Source: Klebsiella spallanzanii
GTDB lineage: Bacteria; Pseudomonadota; Gammaproteobacteria; Enterobacterales; Enterobacteriaceae
NCBI RefSeq assembly: GCF_902158555.1
Contig: NZ_CABGGS010000003.1
Span: 186,001-250,000 of the forward strand
Length of the DNA: 64,000 nt
Direction of reading: 5' to 3'
The position numbers and the translations under genes are program-made. This document shows, piece by piece, positions 38,220 to 45,809 of this stretch. How positions within the stretch are numbered: position 1 is the first letter of the stretch; each line of letters opens with the position of its first letter. The notes under the pieces were generated by a model. The model did not search any database. It was not told where the DNA came from and was given only the letters and a program-made list of their open reading frames with translations.

Positions 38220-38792
38220 TCAGAAGTAAGAGATTTCGTAATTTATGGTGTTATAAACCGCGCCAGCGGTAACCGGAGAACCGCTGTTAACCACGGAATA
38301 GGAGGCCTGGTATTTCATTGTCACATCGCCAGTCGTCGTCGGTAATGCTGCTCCCGGATCGAGGTTGGTGCCGCCATTCACATCAATGGTGGTGCCTTTT
38401 TCCGTTTGCAGAATAACGCCAATATTCCCTGCGGCAACGCTATTGCCATTTGCGCCTGCGACTATCACGCCGTTGCTAACGGTATCGGCGGTAGTGAACA
38501 GGGTACGAACATTTTGCTGGCTGGTGGTTGCCAGGCAACCGGTCAGCAGGATCTCGAAGTTAGTGGTTCCTGCAATGGTGGTGCCGCTGTCGAAAGCCGA
38601 AGTCGGCAGGGTTGGCAGAGTAATCGTCGCGGCGGTGGTATGGGATTGCCCGGTTTGTGCTGCACCGGCGACAACGCAGGTTGATGCCGTAATCGTGCCG
38701 TTAAAGGTAATGGTGCCATCTGCTGCCTGCGCCAGCGGGGAAGCCAGCAATAATACGGTTGTACCGGCAATTAATGTTGTCTTGATATTCAT
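38220..38792 (-). CDS. Major fimbrial subunit
   Basis: A 190-residue pilin, first gene of the operon. Signal peptide 1-23 (SPLAQAADG), a Thr/Ala-rich mature chain starting ITFNGTITASTCVVAG with the first Cys, and LLTGCLATTSQ with the second. It ends VYNTINYEISYF, the chaperone-binding strand. The Thr/Ala/Gly-rich composition fits a rod-forming subunit. The start at 38792 (MNIKTTLI) follows aaaggacgtgaatctt; the frame is open 13 codons further. Confidence 0.87.
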   Translation of the reverse strand: MNIKTTLIAGTTVLLLASPLAQAADGTITFNGTITASTCVVAGAAQTGQSHTTAATITLPTLPTSAFDSGTTIAGTTNFEILLTGCLATTSQQNVRTLFTTADTVSNGVIVAGANGNSVAAGNIGVILQTEKGTTIDVNGGTNLDPGAALPTTTGDVTMKYQASYSVVNSGSPVTAGAVYNTINYEISYF

Positions 38793-39215
38793 AAGATTCA
38801 CGTCCTTTGAGGTCATTGCATCGATTCCCACTATAGGCTCGATATAACCGAATACAACGGCATGGATTAATTCGTTATACGGTCGAACGAGTTATTCAGG
38901 GACTTTATATATAGTCAGCGCATTTATAAAATAATATAAATTTAAGGTGAGTTCATTTGCTCTTTATTAGGTGTTTATTTAAAAAAGACTGGTGGTTGCT
39001 GGTGGCGCCTTTTCTTACGGAATAATAGAAGGTAAAAATGACAATTCAAGGTTTTTATTTATTAAATAAGATTATTAAGTGAAGTTATAAAATGAATTCT
39101 TAATGAATTCATCATCCATTTTTACAGAGGAGGGTTGTTTCAAAGTAATTAATTTGGCATGCGGAAAAATCCATTCAAAACTAAAATATCCCCCGCTATA
39201 AAACGGGGGATACCA
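38793..39215. other. AT-rich fimbrial promoter region
   Basis: About 420 bp between the major pilin gene and add. It is strongly AT-rich compared with the flanks, typical of H-NS-silenced horizontally acquired promoters. There is a direct repeat ATGAATTC...ATGAATTC near 39090-39115. I found no pair of inverted repeats framing a promoter and no recombinase gene, so phase variation of the fim type is not supported here. The add terminator is at its right end. Confidence 0.5.
39189..39210 (-). terminator. Terminator of add
   Basis: TCCCCCG / CGGGGGA with an 8-base loop, followed on the minus strand by tattttagtttt. It lies 6 bp after the add stop. Confidence 0.85.
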
Positions 39216-40217
39216 TTAAGCCTGCTGTACGCGCTGAATTAGCGACGTTTTTTCCTGCTGGCTCAGGAATGCGAGTTCCAGACCGTTGATCTGCGCCTGG
39301 CGAATTTGCTCGCGGCTCAACCCGGCAGCCGGGGCGGCGACGGTGTATTCGTGGATAATATCGACGCCCTGCACGGCGGGGTCGTCGGTGTTGATACTGG
39401 CCAGCACGCCGTGTTCGAGGAAAGTTTTCAGCGGATGCTGGGCCAGAGACGGCACGGTGCTGGTCTGAATATTTGACGTCAGGCAGGACTCAATACCGAT
39501 TCGCTGCGCGGCGAGATAGTCCATCAATGCCGGATCCTGCACTGCCTTTACGCCGTGACCAATACGTTCCGCTCCGAGCTCGCGGATGGCCTGCCAGATG
39601 CTTTCCGGGCCAGCGGCTTCACCCGCATGTACGGTGATGCACCAGCCCGCATCACGCGCGCGGCTGAAGTGGTTCATAAACAGCTTGCCAGGGAAGCCGA
39701 GTTCATCTCCGGCCAGATCGAGAGCAGTAATGCTGTCGCGGTGGGCGAGCAGCGCTTCCAGCTCTTCCTGACATGCGGCTTCGCCGAAGGTGCGGCTCAG
39801 AATGCCAATCAGGCGGGCTTCAACGTTAAAGTCGCGGCTGCCTTCTTTCACTCCGGCGATCACCGCTTCTACAACGCCTGCTACCGGCAACTGGTGGGTC
39901 ATTGCCATATAGCGCGGAGAGAAACGTAGCTCGACGTAGTGCAGGCCGTTGCGGGCGGCATCTTCGAGATTTTCATAAGCCACGCGGCGGCAGGCTTCCA
40001 GCGAGGCCAGCACTTTTACCCCCCAGTCTAACTTAGAGAGAAAGCTGACCAGGTCAGGTTCATTGCTGGTGACCTGTACGTGCGGACGCAAGGCATCGAG
40101 GGTGTCTGCCGGAAGAGCGAGGTTGAACTGACGGCCAAGATCGAGAATAGTTTGAGCCCGGATGTTACCATCAAGGTGGCGGTGAATGTCGGTTAATGGC
40201 AAAGTGATATCAATCAT
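39216..40217 (-). CDS. add: Adenosine deaminase
   Basis: A 333-residue zinc amidohydrolase converting adenosine and deoxyadenosine to inosine. Zinc ligands: DIHRHLDG near the N-terminus, His in [15 protein letters not shown], and Asp in [11 protein letters not shown]. The catalytic Glu is in HAGE and the second His in RIGHGVKA. Same length as in E. coli. In K-12 it directly follows malXY; here about 4.4 kb of accessory genes lies between them. Confidence 0.97.
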   Translation of the reverse strand: MIDITLPLTDIHRHLDGNIRAQTILDLGRQFNLALPADTLDALRPHVQVTSNEPDLVSFLSKLDWGVKVLASLEACRRVAYENLEDAARNGLHYVELRFSPRYMAMTHQLPVAGVVEAVIAGVKEGSRDFNVEARLIGILSRTFGEAACQEELEALLAHRDSITALDLAGDELGFPGKLFMNHFSRARDAGWCITVHAGEAAGPESIWQAIRELGAERIGHGVKAVQDPALMDYLAAQRIGIESCLTSNIQTSTVPSLAQHPLKTFLEHGVLASINTDDPAVQGVDIIHEYTVAAPAAGLSREQIRQAQINGLELAFLSQQEKTSLIQRVQQA

Positions 40218-40489
40218 GGTCGCACTCTTTTTTTAGTTAAAGTGCGCGTCATTGTACATCAGAATGATAAATGGTTAAAAGGGGTGAGAAATACCGAATA
40301 AAACAATGGAAAAGGGACAGGGAAGGGAATATTACCCTCTCAGATGCGTGAACGACGGAATCGCTCATAGCAAAACGCTATTAATCATAGTGAATCAGTA
40401 TTTAATTTTACCCATGAGATTTTCTATAGTCTCTGGCGCTGGTTTTCCTGCAATGAATGGCAGGCTATTTTAAAAAGGACCCTGGGAAT

Positions 40490-41305
40490 ATGGTTTTCAC
40501 GTTAAAGAAATTCGCGGTACCGCTGGTTGTCGCAAGTTCACTGCTGCTCGCAGCCTGCAAACCTGGAGAGCAGGACCCCAATCACATCAAAGTGGGCATT
40601 AGCGCAGGCGTTGATCAGGAAGTATGGGCGGTGGCGCAGAAAGTGGCGAAAGAGAAGTACAACCTCGACGTTGAGGTGGTGACGTTTAATGATTTCGTTT
40701 TGCCCAACGAAGCGCTTAACAATGGCGATCTGGATGCTAACGCTTTCCAGCACAAACCTTATCTCGACAAACAAATTCAGGAGCGTGGTTATAAACTGGT
40801 GCAGGTGGGAACGACTTTCGTTTACCCGATAGCCGCCTACTCGAAGAAAATCAGCTCGGTCGCCCAACTGCCGGATGGCGCGCAGGTTGCGGTCCCGAAT
40901 GACCCGACTAACCTCGGACGTGCTCTGCTCCTGCTGCAAAAACAGGGGCTGATTACGCTGAAGGACGGCGTGGGTCTGCTGCCAACTTCTCTGGATATTA
41001 TCAACAACCCGAAAAATCTAAAAATTGTCGAAATTGAAGCGCCGCAGCTCACTCGTGCGCTGGACGACCAGCAGATAACCATGGCGATTATCAATACGAC
41101 TTTCTCAAGCCAGGTGGGGCTATCGCCGTCGCGCAATGGCCTGTTTGTTGAAAGCAAAGATTCACCTTACGTGAATATCTTTGCCAGTCGTATTGAAAAT
41201 AAAGACAGTGAAAAGGTAAAAAACCTGGTCAAAGCTTACCAGAGCGATGAAGTCGCCGCGGCAGCAGAAAAGCTATATAAAGGTGATGCGGTTAAGGGCT
41301 GGTAA
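40490..41305 (+). CDS. MetQ/NlpA-family substrate-binding lipoprotein
   Basis: A 271-residue lipoprotein with lipobox LLLAAC (Cys at about residue 23) and a class of periplasmic binding fold seen in MetQ and NlpA: IKVGISAGVDQEVWAVAQKVAKEKY, LDANAFQHKPYLD, AVPNDPTNLGRALLLLQKQGLI. It should bind methionine or a related amino acid. There are no metN/metI-like ATPase or permease genes next to it, so, like NlpA, it may be an orphan or use a distant transporter. Start MVFTLKKF chosen over the ATG at 40457 because the lipoprotein signal begins there. Not at this location in K-12. Confidence 0.87.
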   Translation: MVFTLKKFAVPLVVASSLLLAACKPGEQDPNHIKVGISAGVDQEVWAVAQKVAKEKYNLDVEVVTFNDFVLPNEALNNGDLDANAFQHKPYLDKQIQERGYKLVQVGTTFVYPIAAYSKKISSVAQLPDGAQVAVPNDPTNLGRALLLLQKQGLITLKDGVGLLPTSLDIINNPKNLKIVEIEAPQLTRALDDQQITMAIINTTFSSQVGLSPSRNGLFVESKDSPYVNIFASRIENKDSEKVKNLVKAYQSDEVAAAAEKLYKGDAVKGW

Positions 41306-41340
41306 TCCGGTCGCCTCCGGGCAGCTTTTAGCGTTTCTTC

Positions 41341-41369
41341 AGCCGGTAGCTCATCACTACCGGCTTTAT
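41341..41369. terminator. Terminator between the NlpA-like gene and yedF
   Basis: AGCCGGTAG / CTACCGGCT with a 7-base loop, then ttatta on the plus side. It sits between the convergent stops. Confidence 0.85.
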
Positions 41370-41374
41370 TATTG

Positions 41375-41608
41375 CTATTTTTGAATCAGATAACGGATGG
41401 TTGGCCCATCCTGCTGAATGTCGAGAACGGTATAGCCGTGATTTTTCGCATCCAGCGGAATATTGTTAATCGACTGCGGACAGTCGCTGACCACTTCGAG
41501 AATTTCGCCTTTCTTTAACGAAGGCATCGCTTCAAGAGTGGCGATGGCCGGATAGGGGCAGGGTTCACCAACCATATCAAGGCGATAATTGGGTACGAGA
41601 GTTTTCAT
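41375..41608 (-). CDS. yedF: TusA-family protein YedF
   Basis: A 77-residue TusA/SirA-like protein. The conserved CPxP motif is GEPCPYPAI near residues 16-22; its Cys is the sulfur (or selenium) carrier in this family. IRYLIQK is the C-terminal strand. Near-identical in layout to E. coli YedF. It overlaps yedE by 4 bp (ATGA). The pair is often annotated as selenium-metabolism related by genome association, and TusA-type proteins relay thiol-bound sulfur, so selenium transfer is an inference. Confidence 0.93.
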   Translation of the reverse strand: MKTLVPNYRLDMVGEPCPYPAIATLEAMPSLKKGEILEVVSDCPQSINNIPLDAKNHGYTVLDIQQDGPTIRYLIQK

Positions 41609-42816
41609 GCGGTTTCCTTAACGGCCGTGGCCGCGAGGGTTTTGCGGCGGAAGAATCGTTTTTCCCAGGCAATAACCAGGATCAGCGCGACAAGCAACAA
41701 GAGATAGGTGACCAGCAAGCCGCCGAAGGGACCGAAGGTGGCCAACAGGTTGATTTTATCCCAGTGAGTGGCCAGTGCAGGGGAAAGACCGTCCCAGTAA
41801 TATGCGAGGATTGTCGAACCAATCACGTTGCCCAACCCAACCCACCAGTAGTGCACCTGGCCTTCTACGGCACGGTACATCCAGCCGGTCTCGCAGCCGC
41901 CCGCCAGCACAATACCGAAGCCAAACAGCAGCCCGCCGATAACCGCATTGGGGCCCGCCCACATGATTTTTGGCTCCATGCCGAGCTGCACATAGCTGAA
42001 GATACCGATGGCGCTGGCGGCCATGCCGAAAATAATCGCTTTTGCCATATTGGTACGACCGGTGATCCACATATCGCGGAAGGCGGAGGTAAAGCAAATC
42101 TGCGCGCGTTCGATAAGCAGACCAAAACCGACGCCAAACAGCAGCGCCAAGCCGAGCTTCGGCTGGTTAGCCGCAGTGAGCAGACCCCAGGCAATCATGG
42201 CGAAAAAGACGACCATCCCGAGACGGAAACGACGCCTCGCCTGGTCAGGTTTTTGCGTGAGCGGAGACGCTTGCGACACTTTCTGCATCTTTACCGGAAT
42301 ACGGAAGATGGGGAGCAGGGTAAAGCGGGCGCCGAACCATGTACCTATTGCGGTGGCGATGGCAAAGAACCATGCGTGAAGAGAAAACTGCGGAATACCG
42401 GTGAAGAACGCGGCGAGGTTGCAGCCCATTGCCAGGCGCGCGCCGAATCCGGCAATAATCCCACCGGCGACGGCCTGGAGAATACGGATCCGGCTGCGAG
42501 GAAAACGCAGCTTAACGTTATTGGCCCATAGCGCGGCGGCGAAGCAGCCGCCGAACATGCCGATAATCATCATGCCGTCGATTCGGGTGAGCGGGGAGCC
42601 GTCGAGATGAATCAGCTTATAATACCCCCACTCTTCGCTATGCACGCCGATTAGCTGCAATAATTGTCCGCCCCAGCGGGTGAATTCGCCGGTGACGGCC
42701 CAAAAGGTGCCGGTAATACCGAAGTAGTAGGTGGAGAGGATACCTGCTGCAATAACAGCGGGAACGGGCGACCAGAATTTAATCAGCCACGCCTGTTTGA
42801 ATTGTTGCCATGTCAT
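41605..42816 (-). CDS. yedE: YeeE/YedE-family membrane transporter YedE
   Basis: A 403-residue polytopic membrane protein (about 9-10 helices) of the YeeE/YedE (DUF395) family related to thiosulfate transporter TsuA. Two internally repeated Cys motifs, GARLAMGCNLAAFFTG and GIVLAGGCETGWMYR, mark the sulfur- or selenium-relay path; a third Cys is in ERAQICFTSAF. It is close in length to E. coli YedE, a proposed selenium (selenite-derived) importer. AGAGGC precedes the ATG. Head of the yedE-yedF pair. Confidence 0.92.
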   Translation of the reverse strand: MTWQQFKQAWLIKFWSPVPAVIAAGILSTYYFGITGTFWAVTGEFTRWGGQLLQLIGVHSEEWGYYKLIHLDGSPLTRIDGMMIIGMFGGCFAAALWANNVKLRFPRSRIRILQAVAGGIIAGFGARLAMGCNLAAFFTGIPQFSLHAWFFAIATAIGTWFGARFTLLPIFRIPVKMQKVSQASPLTQKPDQARRRFRLGMVVFFAMIAWGLLTAANQPKLGLALLFGVGFGLLIERAQICFTSAFRDMWITGRTNMAKAIIFGMAASAIGIFSYVQLGMEPKIMWAGPNAVIGGLLFGFGIVLAGGCETGWMYRAVEGQVHYWWVGLGNVIGSTILAYYWDGLSPALATHWDKINLLATFGPFGGLLVTYLLLLVALILVIAWEKRFFRRKTLAATAVKETA

Positions 42817-42934
42817 GAAGATGCCTCTGAACTCAGAAGGTATATTACCCGTAGCGGGTTGAAGAGGCGCGATAATACGCCGCTTAACGTATGAAAACGC
42901 TCGATGGGATCAAATTGAATGAATACAGGAATGG

Positions 42935-42960
42935 AAAAGGCCACTATTTTGTGACCTTTT
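42935..42960 (-). terminator. Probable terminator of ydfZ
   Basis: AAAAGGCCAC / GTGACCTTTT stem (one mismatch) with loop tatttt lies 46 bp after the ydfZ stop. On the minus strand the stem ends in TTTT. Confidence 0.55.
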
Positions 42961-43005
42961 ACAAACCGCTGGTCGGTGATTTTATTTCCGTGACCGCGTT
43001 TAAGA

Positions 43006-43209
43006 TTAATTAAAGCCCAGACGAATAAGACTCAGCGGGCAATATAGCCCCTGATGACCTTCAATTTCCACGCACTCAGCACGGCGAGTCTGCTCAGCCG
43101 TTTTACCGTCAGCGTGGATGGCTTTAATGACGCCCGTCGCGCCATTGTCAGCCACCATAACCATGCTGCCGGTAGAGATAGCGTTACGGTTACGATCGTA
43201 GGTTTTCAT
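43006..43209 (-). CDS. ydfZ: Putative selenium-binding protein YdfZ
   Basis: A 67-residue protein starting MKTYDRNRNAISTGSMVMV, with GATGVIKAIHADG and SLIRLGFN at the end. It matches E. coli YdfZ (67 aa), a protein found to carry selenium without selenocysteine and to respond to FNR. Two Cys (AECVEIEG, LYCPLSL) are candidate selenium carriers. A strong AAGGAGGAC ribosome site precedes it, which suggests high expression. It is next to yedE-yedF, whereas in K-12 these genes are far apart. Fold looks like a small beta barrel. Confidence 0.85.
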   Translation of the reverse strand: MKTYDRNRNAISTGSMVMVADNGATGVIKAIHADGKTAEQTRRAECVEIEGHQGLYCPLSLIRLGFN

Positions 43210-43518
43210 GTATTGTCCTCCTTATCGATAATTTGACGGGAATTCAGAACGGCTTTTAAATACACCTTTGTGGCAAAAATTTTTTTGCGCAGCGTCAAAA
43301 TAGTGTGCGAATACAGCGGAGTATAAATAAACCACATTGATAGAGTGGTTTTTGGTGGGTTTGTGATACCGACGATCTACGGCTGAACTTATAAAACGAA
43401 AATGTCACCTCAGTTTCTGTTTTATGAACAGATCATTAACCTTGTCAGGGCTGCAAAAATAGCGAAAGATGGTGCTATTCGGGCTTAATTAGCGCTCACT
43501 GAAAATCCTGAGGGATAT
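43210..43518. other. Intergenic region ydfZ / ZntB-like gene
   Basis: 309 bp holding divergent promoters. A small hairpin AAACCAC / GTGGTTT (43329-43335 and 43345-43351) followed by ttgg looks terminator-like on the plus strand. No gene ends there, so it could end a short untranslated RNA or simply be structural. I could not identify an FNR site. Confidence 0.4.
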
Positions 43519-44547
43519 ATGAGTCAAGACGTCACCAGCAAGATGTTAAAGCCTGATTTTGATATGGAAGTGTCTGGCTTAGTGCATGGGTATGTGTTTC
43601 GTGAAGGGAATTCACCGTTGCGAATCGCCTCAAATGAGGTATGCGCTCAGTATCAGGAACTGGACGAGGAAAATGATTTTGTCTGGTTGCACCTGAATCT
43701 GAATCATGCCACGGCGGAGAAATGGCTCAAAAGTCACTTTACCGTGGCGGATTTTTTCTTCGAAGAGATCCGTAGCGGCTCGCATACTACGCGAATTGAG
43801 CGCCAGGGCGACAACCTCTATGCGGTGCTTAACGATGTCATTTTTCACCCGAAAGAGACGGCGTCGGAAACCTCTACGCTGTGGCTCTATTGCAGCCAGA
43901 AGCTGGTGGTCACGGCGCGATACAAGCCGCTGCGCTTTATAGAATGGATGCTGCAACGTCTGCAAACCCTGAAAGTAAGCTCCTCAACTGAACTACTGGC
44001 TTTTTTGCTCGAAGAACAAGAAGAGGTTCTGGAACAGGTTGTTCGTCAGGCCAGCCAGCATGTGGACGTGATTGAAGAACGCCTGTTAAGTAACCACGTG
44101 CAGCGTAACCGCGCCGACCTGGCGCGATTACGCCGAATGCTGCTGCGTTTTCAGCGTCTGCTGGCCCCTGAACCGGCGGCCATGTTCCGTTTACTTAATC
44201 GTCCACCGGCGTGGATTGATCGCTCGGCGGTTCAGGAATTCCGCCAGTTTACGGAGGAGTTTACCGTGGTGTTGAACGATCTCTCCGGTCTGATTGAACG
44301 AATCAGCCTGTTGCAGGAGGAGATCAGCGCCAGGCAACTGGAACAGAGCAACCGCACGCTCTATACCCTGACGGTCATTACCGTTCTGGCATTACCGATA
44401 AATATCGTCGCCGGTTTCTTCGGCATGAACGTCGGCGGGATCCCGCTATCGACTAACCACCACGGCTTTATCCTGTTGGTGGTGATTGTCGGAATTTTTA
44501 CCTTGGGAGCAGGGTATCTGGCATTTCGGCGGCGGGACGATCTGTAA
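43519..44547 (+). CDS. CorA/ZntB-family divalent cation transporter
   Basis: A 342-residue protein with a cytoplasmic alpha/beta funnel domain, a long helical stalk (about 150-280) and two C-terminal membrane helices (about 288-308, 318-335). The pore signature between them is FFGMNVGGIP, a GMN-type motif close to the ZntB subgroup (G-x-N-x-GGIP). It forms pentameric channels for Mg, Co, Ni or Zn ions. It is not the ortholog of E. coli zntB by position and the overall sequence differs. GAGGGATAT precedes the ATG. Confidence 0.85.
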   Translation: MSQDVTSKMLKPDFDMEVSGLVHGYVFREGNSPLRIASNEVCAQYQELDEENDFVWLHLNLNHATAEKWLKSHFTVADFFFEEIRSGSHTTRIERQGDNLYAVLNDVIFHPKETASETSTLWLYCSQKLVVTARYKPLRFIEWMLQRLQTLKVSSSTELLAFLLEEQEEVLEQVVRQASQHVDVIEERLLSNHVQRNRADLARLRRMLLRFQRLLAPEPAAMFRLLNRPPAWIDRSAVQEFRQFTEEFTVVLNDLSGLIERISLLQEEISARQLEQSNRTLYTLTVITVLALPINIVAGFFGMNVGGIPLSTNHHGFILLVVIVGIFTLGAGYLAFRRRDDL

Positions 44548-44553
44548 CGTCAG

Positions 44554-44579
44554 CGGTAGCGGGCAGGCCGCTACCGTTT
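44554..44579. terminator. Bidirectional terminator ZntB-like gene / malY
   Basis: CGGTAGCGG / CCGCTACCG with a five-base loop, then tttg, between convergent stops. Confidence 0.8.
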
Positions 44580-44585
44580 GAGTGA

Positions 44586-45761
44586 CTAACGACGTAATGA
44601 ATGCAGGGCGGCAATTAAACCCTGTACGCCTTTTTCCAGCTTCTCTCGCGGGCAGCCAGCGTTCAGACGAACAAACCCCTTACCCTCATCGCCATAGGTG
44701 TAGCCCGGCATAATGGCGACTTTTTGCTCTTCGATTAACGCTTTTTGCAGAGCGCGCTCGTCAACTGCCAGCGGTCGCAGGTCAATCCACGCCAGATATG
44801 TTGCCTCTGGCGGTTGCCAGTTGAGCTCAGGAAATGCCTGATTCAGCTCTTGGGCAATGTAGCGCATATTTTCTTGTAGATATCCGCGCAGGGCATCCAG
44901 CCAGGGCTCGCCCTCGCGATAGGCGGCGATATGGGCGACCAGCGCCGGTACGGAAGGGGAAGAGAGCCCATCGCGGCTCTTAAGCGCGTGCAGATAGCTC
45001 TCACGCGCCGCGGCATCGTCAATCAGCCCGTATGCGCCGGTAAACGCCGGGATATTGAAGCTTTTTGAGACGGAAGTGAAGAGAGCCCAGGAACTGCGCG
45101 CCACGTCGCACCACGGTGTATGTCGGTGCCCTTCCCACGTCATATCCATGTGGATCTCGTCGCTAATCACCTTCACGCCGTGCTTCTCACACAGTTGTGA
45201 CATGGTTTCCAGCTCTTCGCGGGTCCATACTTTGCCGGTAGGGTTATGTGGGCTACACAATAGCAGAACGGTATTGTGCGGCTGAGCCAGTACCGCTTCC
45301 AACTGCGTCATATCGCAGCGCCATTGGTTGTTATCGAACGTCAGAGGAACCGGGGCAATGCGCCGCTGGTTGCCTTCTATGGTTTTATAAAACGCGTCGT
45401 AGGCCGGTGTGTGTACCACAATGCCATCACCTTCTGCCGACCACTGGCGAATCATCTCTGCCACCATATAGATAACTGACGGACCATAAACAATGGCTTC
45501 GCGATCGACAGGACTATGAAAACGACTGGCGAACCAGTGGCTCACTGCGCCGAGGAACTCATCGTTTTTCCAACGGCTATAGCCAAAAACACCGTGCGCC
45601 AGACGTTTACTCACTGCATCAAGGATGCACGGGGCGGTGGCGAAGTCCATATCGGAGATAGTGAAGGGAAGCAGGTCAGCTGCGCCGAAGCGGTCGGCCA
45701 CGTAATCCCACTGCGTACACCAGGTACCATGACGGTCGACCGGCGTTGAAAAATCAAACAT
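44586..45761 (-). CDS. malY: MalY: PLP-dependent cystathionine beta-lyase / maltose regulon modulator
   Basis: A 391-residue fold-type I aminotransferase-like enzyme with C-S lyase activity on cystathionine; in E. coli it also binds MalT and represses the maltose regulon. The PLP Lys is in SVSKSFNIPAFTGAYG. YGPSVIYMV, the CSPHNPTGKVW loop and VISDEIHMDM (PLP-binding Asp) are conserved. Arg near the C-terminus (FVRLNAGCPR) binds the substrate carboxylate. Start at the seventh codon of the open frame, behind AAGGA. Downstream of malX. Confidence 0.96.
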   Translation of the reverse strand: MFDFSTPVDRHGTWCTQWDYVADRFGAADLLPFTISDMDFATAPCILDAVSKRLAHGVFGYSRWKNDEFLGAVSHWFASRFHSPVDREAIVYGPSVIYMVAEMIRQWSAEGDGIVVHTPAYDAFYKTIEGNQRRIAPVPLTFDNNQWRCDMTQLEAVLAQPHNTVLLLCSPHNPTGKVWTREELETMSQLCEKHGVKVISDEIHMDMTWEGHRHTPWCDVARSSWALFTSVSKSFNIPAFTGAYGLIDDAAARESYLHALKSRDGLSSPSVPALVAHIAAYREGEPWLDALRGYLQENMRYIAQELNQAFPELNWQPPEATYLAWIDLRPLAVDERALQKALIEEQKVAIMPGYTYGDEGKGFVRLNAGCPREKLEKGVQGLIAALHSLRR

Positions 45762-45779
45762 CTGTACTTCCTTAATCAT

Positions 45780-45804
45780 GTCCCCCTCCTGTGCGGAGGG
45801 GGAC
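45780..45804 (-). terminator. Intercistronic hairpin malX-malY
   Basis: Perfect GTCCCCCTCC / GGAGGGGGAC stem with a five-base loop lies between the malX stop and the malY start. There is no U-tract, so it more likely protects the malX message or modulates malY expression than ends transcription. Confidence 0.6.
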
Positions 45805-45809
45805 GGAGC

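Noticed and set aside
38793-39215. fimS-like invertible promoter
   Set aside because: I searched for inverted repeats bounding a promoter segment and for a neighbouring recombinase gene; neither is present.
41764-42531. 255-residue open frame opposite yedE
   Set aside because: Antisense shadow of a well-supported membrane protein gene; composition has no fold or signal features.
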